The translations under genes were made by a program, and so were the position numbers. Source: Puerhibacterium puerhi (GTDB taxonomy: Bacteria > Actinomycetota > Actinomycetes > Actinomycetales > Cellulomonadaceae). Taken from it: a stretch of DNA of 64,000 nucleotides. Below, one piece after another: positions 61,944 through 64,000 of the stretch. The notes beneath the pieces were generated by a model. The model did not search any database and was not told the DNA's origin. It was given only the letters and a program-made list of their open reading frames with translations. The DNA is taken from the NCBI RefSeq assembly GCF_009846865.1, contig NZ_WUWN01000005.1, positions 62,001 through 126,000 of the forward strand, read 5' to 3'. Position 1 is the stretch's first letter. Each line of letters starts with the position of its first letter.

Positions 61944-64000
61944 GTGACCACGCCCGACACGCCCGACGCGCCCGACCCGCTCGCCCGGTTCGGCCCCGCC
62001 ACGCGCGAGTGGTTCCGCGGCGCGTTCGAGGGCCCGACGGCGGCCCAGGCCGGCGCGTGGGACGCCGTCGCCGCGGACCGGCACGCCCTGGTCGTGGCGC
62101 CGACCGGCTCGGGCAAGACGCTGGCCGCCTTCCTCTGGGCGATCGACCGGCTGCACCACGAGCCCGTGCCGGAGGACCGCTCGCGCCGGTGCCGGGTGCT
62201 GTACGTCTCCCCGCTCAAGGCGCTGGCCGCCGACGTGCAGCGCAATCTGCGCTCCCCGCTCACGGGGATCCGGCAGGCCGCCGCCCGCCTCGGGCTCGAG
62301 ACGCCCGAGATCACCGTCGGCATGCGCACGGGCGACACCCCGACCGCCGAGCGCCGGTCCTTCGCCACGCGCCCGCCGGACGTGCTGGTCACCACCCCCG
62401 AGTCGCTCTTCCTGGTGCTGACCTCGCAGGCGCGCGCCGGCCTGCTCGGGGTCGAGACCGTGATCGTCGACGAGATCCACGCCGTGGCCGGCACCAAGCG
62501 CGGCGCGCACCTGGCCCTGACGCTCGAGCGGCTCGACGCCCTGCTGGACCGGCCCGCCCAGCGCGTCGGGCTCTCGGCGACGGTCCGCCCCGTCGAGGCG
62601 GTCGCGTCCTTCCTGGGCGGCCACCGCAGCGCGGCCGACGGGGGCCGGGAGGTCGTCGTCGTGCAGCCGCCGGCCGAGAAGCGCTGGGACATCGACGTCG
62701 TCGTGCCCGTCCCCGACCTCGCCGACCTCGACGCCGCCGTCGCGCGCAGCGGCCCCGACGACGGCGGCGGCGCGTCCGACCCGGCCGGCGTGCCGGGCGT
62801 GCCCGACCTCACCGGCGACGCGACGTCCCCGCTGCGCCGCGCGTCGGTCTGGCCGCACGTCGAGGAGCGCGTGGTCGACCTCGTCGCGGCGCACCGCTCC
62901 ACCCTCGTCTTCGCCAACTCCCGCCGCAGCGCCGAGCGGCTCACCGCGCGGATGAACGAGACGTGGGCGCAGCGGCTCGGCCTCGCGGTCGACGACCCGG
63001 GCGGGGTGTGGGCCGCGCACGCGCCGGGCCAGTCGGGCACCGCCGCGGCCCTCCCCACGGCGCTCCCGGTGCCCGCGAGCGCCCGCGGTGCTGACGTCGT
63101 CCCCGGGGCCGACGGCGCCCCAGGCCCCGCCGGCACCGGGTCGCCGACCGACGTCACCACGGACGGCTCCCCCGCCGACAGCACCCTCGTGCTGGCCCGC
63201 GCCCACCACGGGTCGATGAGCCGCGCCCAGCGCACCCGCACCGAGACCGAGCTCAAGGAGGGGCGCCTGCCCGCCGTCGTGGCGACCAGCTCCCTGGAGC
63301 TGGGCATCGACATGGGCGCGGTCGACCTCGTCGTCCAGGTGGGCGCTCCCCCGTCGGTCGCGAGCGGTCTGCAGCGCATCGGGCGGGCCGGCCACCAGGT
63401 GGGTGCCGTCTCGCACGGCGTCGTGTTCCCCACGTTCCGCGGCGACCTCGTGCCGGCCACCGTGGTGACCCGGCGCATGCGCGAGGGGCAGATCGAGTCG
63501 CTGCACGTGCCGACCAACCCGCTGGACGTGCTGGCCCAGCAGGTCGTCGCGGCGCTCGCCACCGACGACTGGGACGCCGACGAGCTGCTGGCCCTGTTCC
63601 GCCGCGCGCACCCGTACGCGGGGCTCGGCGACGCCACGTGGCGGGCGGTCCTCGACATGCTGGCCGGGCGCTACCCCAGCGAGGACTTCGGCGAGCTGCG
63701 CGCCCGCATCGTGTGGTACCGCGCCACCGGCCGGCTGTCCGCCCGGCCCGGTGCGCTGCGCCTGGCCGCCACCAGCGGCGGCACCATCCCCGACCGCGGC
63801 CTGTACGGTGTCTACCTCGTGGGCGCCGACGGCGAGGGACAGCGCGGCGGCAAGCGCGTCGGCGAGCTCGACGAGGAGATGGTCTACGAGTCCCGGGTGG
63901 GCGACACGTTCACCCTCGGCTCCTCCACCTGGCGGATCGAGGAGATCACCCCGGACCGGGTGCTCGTCTCCCCCGCACCGGGCCTGCCCGGGCGGCTGCC
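61944..64000 (+). CDS. lhr: Lhr-type DEAD/DEAH-box helicase (cut by right edge)
   Basis: The first 685 residues of a long SF2 helicase, open to the window end. Walker A VAPTGSGKTLAAFLW, RVLYVSPLKALAADVQRNL, Ia/Ib TVGMRTGDTPTAERR, TTPESLFLVLTSQAR, DEIH VIVDEIHAVAGTKRGAHL, SAT motif RVGLSATVRPVEAV, and motif VI LQRIGRAGHQVG. Actinobacterial Lhr is a DNA-repair helicase of about 1500 aa. GTG 61944 follows CAGAAT by six bases and is probably leaderless. A Pro/Ala-rich insertion (about residues 350-410) separates motifs III and IV. Confidence 0.9.
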   Translation, partial: MTTPDTPDAPDPLARFGPATREWFRGAFEGPTAAQAGAWDAVAADRHALVVAPTGSGKTLAAFLWAIDRLHHEPVPEDRSRRCRVLYVSPLKALAADVQRNLRSPLTGIRQAAARLGLETPEITVGMRTGDTPTAERRSFATRPPDVLVTTPESLFLVLTSQARAGLLGVETVIVDEIHAVAGTKRGAHLALTLERLDALLDRPAQRVGLSATVRPVEAVASFLGGHRSAADGGREVVVVQPPAEKRWDIDVVVPVPDLADLDAAVARSGPDDGGGASDPAGVPGVPDLTGDATSPLRRASVWPHVEERVVDLVAAHRSTLVFANSRRSAERLTARMNETWAQRLGLAVDDPGGVWAAHAPGQSGTAAALPTALPVPASARGADVVPGADGAPGPAGTGSPTDVTTDGSPADSTLVLARAHHGSMSRAQRTRTETELKEGRLPAVVATSSLELGIDMGAVDLVVQVGAPPSVASGLQRIGRAGHQVGAVSHGVVFPTFRGDLVPATVVTRRMREGQIESLHVPTNPLDVLAQQVVAALATDDWDADELLALFRRAHPYAGLGDATWRAVLDMLAGRYPSEDFGELRARIVWYRATGRLSARPGALRLAATSGGTIPDRGLYGVYLVGADGEGQRGGKRVGELDEEMVYESRVGDTFTLGSSTWRIEEITPDRVLVSPAPGLPGRL

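Noticed and set aside
38701-64000. Helicase-rich defence island (HelD, DinG, Lhr, with HrpA further left)
   Set aside because: The genes sit in conserved actinobacterial housekeeping order with lexA, recA, miaA/miaB and dapF, without nucleases, integrases or other defence hallmarks.

Overview
The window is about 64 kb of very GC-rich, densely coding bacterial chromosome. The gene content and order point to an actinobacterium, probably of the order Micrococcales (Cellulomonas/Cellulosimicrobium/Isoptericola-like). The evidence is the actinobacterial linkage recA-recX, gluABCD, miaB, miaA-dapF, hflX, lexA and nrdR, the GTG and leaderless starts, class E sortase, DUF3040, DUF3046 and PspC genes, and TCGAAC-type SOS boxes. 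The family-level placement is a guess. I see no rRNA, tRNA, insertion sequence, prophage or CRISPR array.

Layout. 1-6 kb: the end of a LacI-type regulator, a GH2 glycosidase behind a LacI-like operator, an HSL-type esterase, a PlsC acyltransferase, a duplicated 61-bp inverted-repeat cassette and a DUF4287 protein. 5.6-11 kb: small hypothetical genes, 3-methyladenine glycosylase, and a TetR regulator divergent from a DrrAB-type exporter with paired operators. 11-16.4 kb: a pyruvate-oxidase-like enzyme and two tandem APC permeases, the first frameshifted by an internal deletion. 16.4-21 kb: a macrodomain protein, PspC, sortase E with its 51-aa membrane partner (18474-18629), an APH-like kinase and an unknown membrane protein. 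21-28 kb (minus strand): mraZ-rsmH-ftsL, the start of the dcw cell-division cluster, followed by hrpA where ftsI and the mur genes would be expected. 28.5-33 kb: a divergent moxR-DUF58-transglutaminase operon. 33.5-42 kb: DUF3040, dinB with a HEPN-like partner under an SOS box, a spermidine-synthase-like protein, a cold shock protein, PAC2, a HelD/HelR-like RNA polymerase motor ATPase and serA. 42-64 kb: nrdR, a LysM protein (DivS/Rv2719c-like) divergent from lexA, ldh, dinG, hflX, a methyltransferase, dapF, miaA, an Rv2728c-like protein, two YbjN paralogues, miaB, gluABCD, recA-recX, DUF3046 and an Lhr helicase cut by the right edge.

How it works together. The right half is a DNA-damage and genome-maintenance neighbourhood. 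SOS boxes lie in front of dinB, recA and lexA, and as a tandem array in front of the LysM protein, so lesion bypass, recombination, repressor control and probably division arrest are linked. tRNA modification (miaA, miaB), lysine/peptidoglycan precursor synthesis (dapF) and glutamate uptake (gluABCD) are interspersed, as in other actinobacteria. Perfect hairpins mark many operon ends. The most unusual points are the MraZ-box-like repeats that also face the moxR operon, the interrupted dcw cluster, the damaged permease copy, the tandem SOS boxes, and two intergenic inverted-repeat elements at 4800-4917 and 16315-16382. No clearly novel multi-gene system is evident. The novelty here is mainly regulatory and structural.
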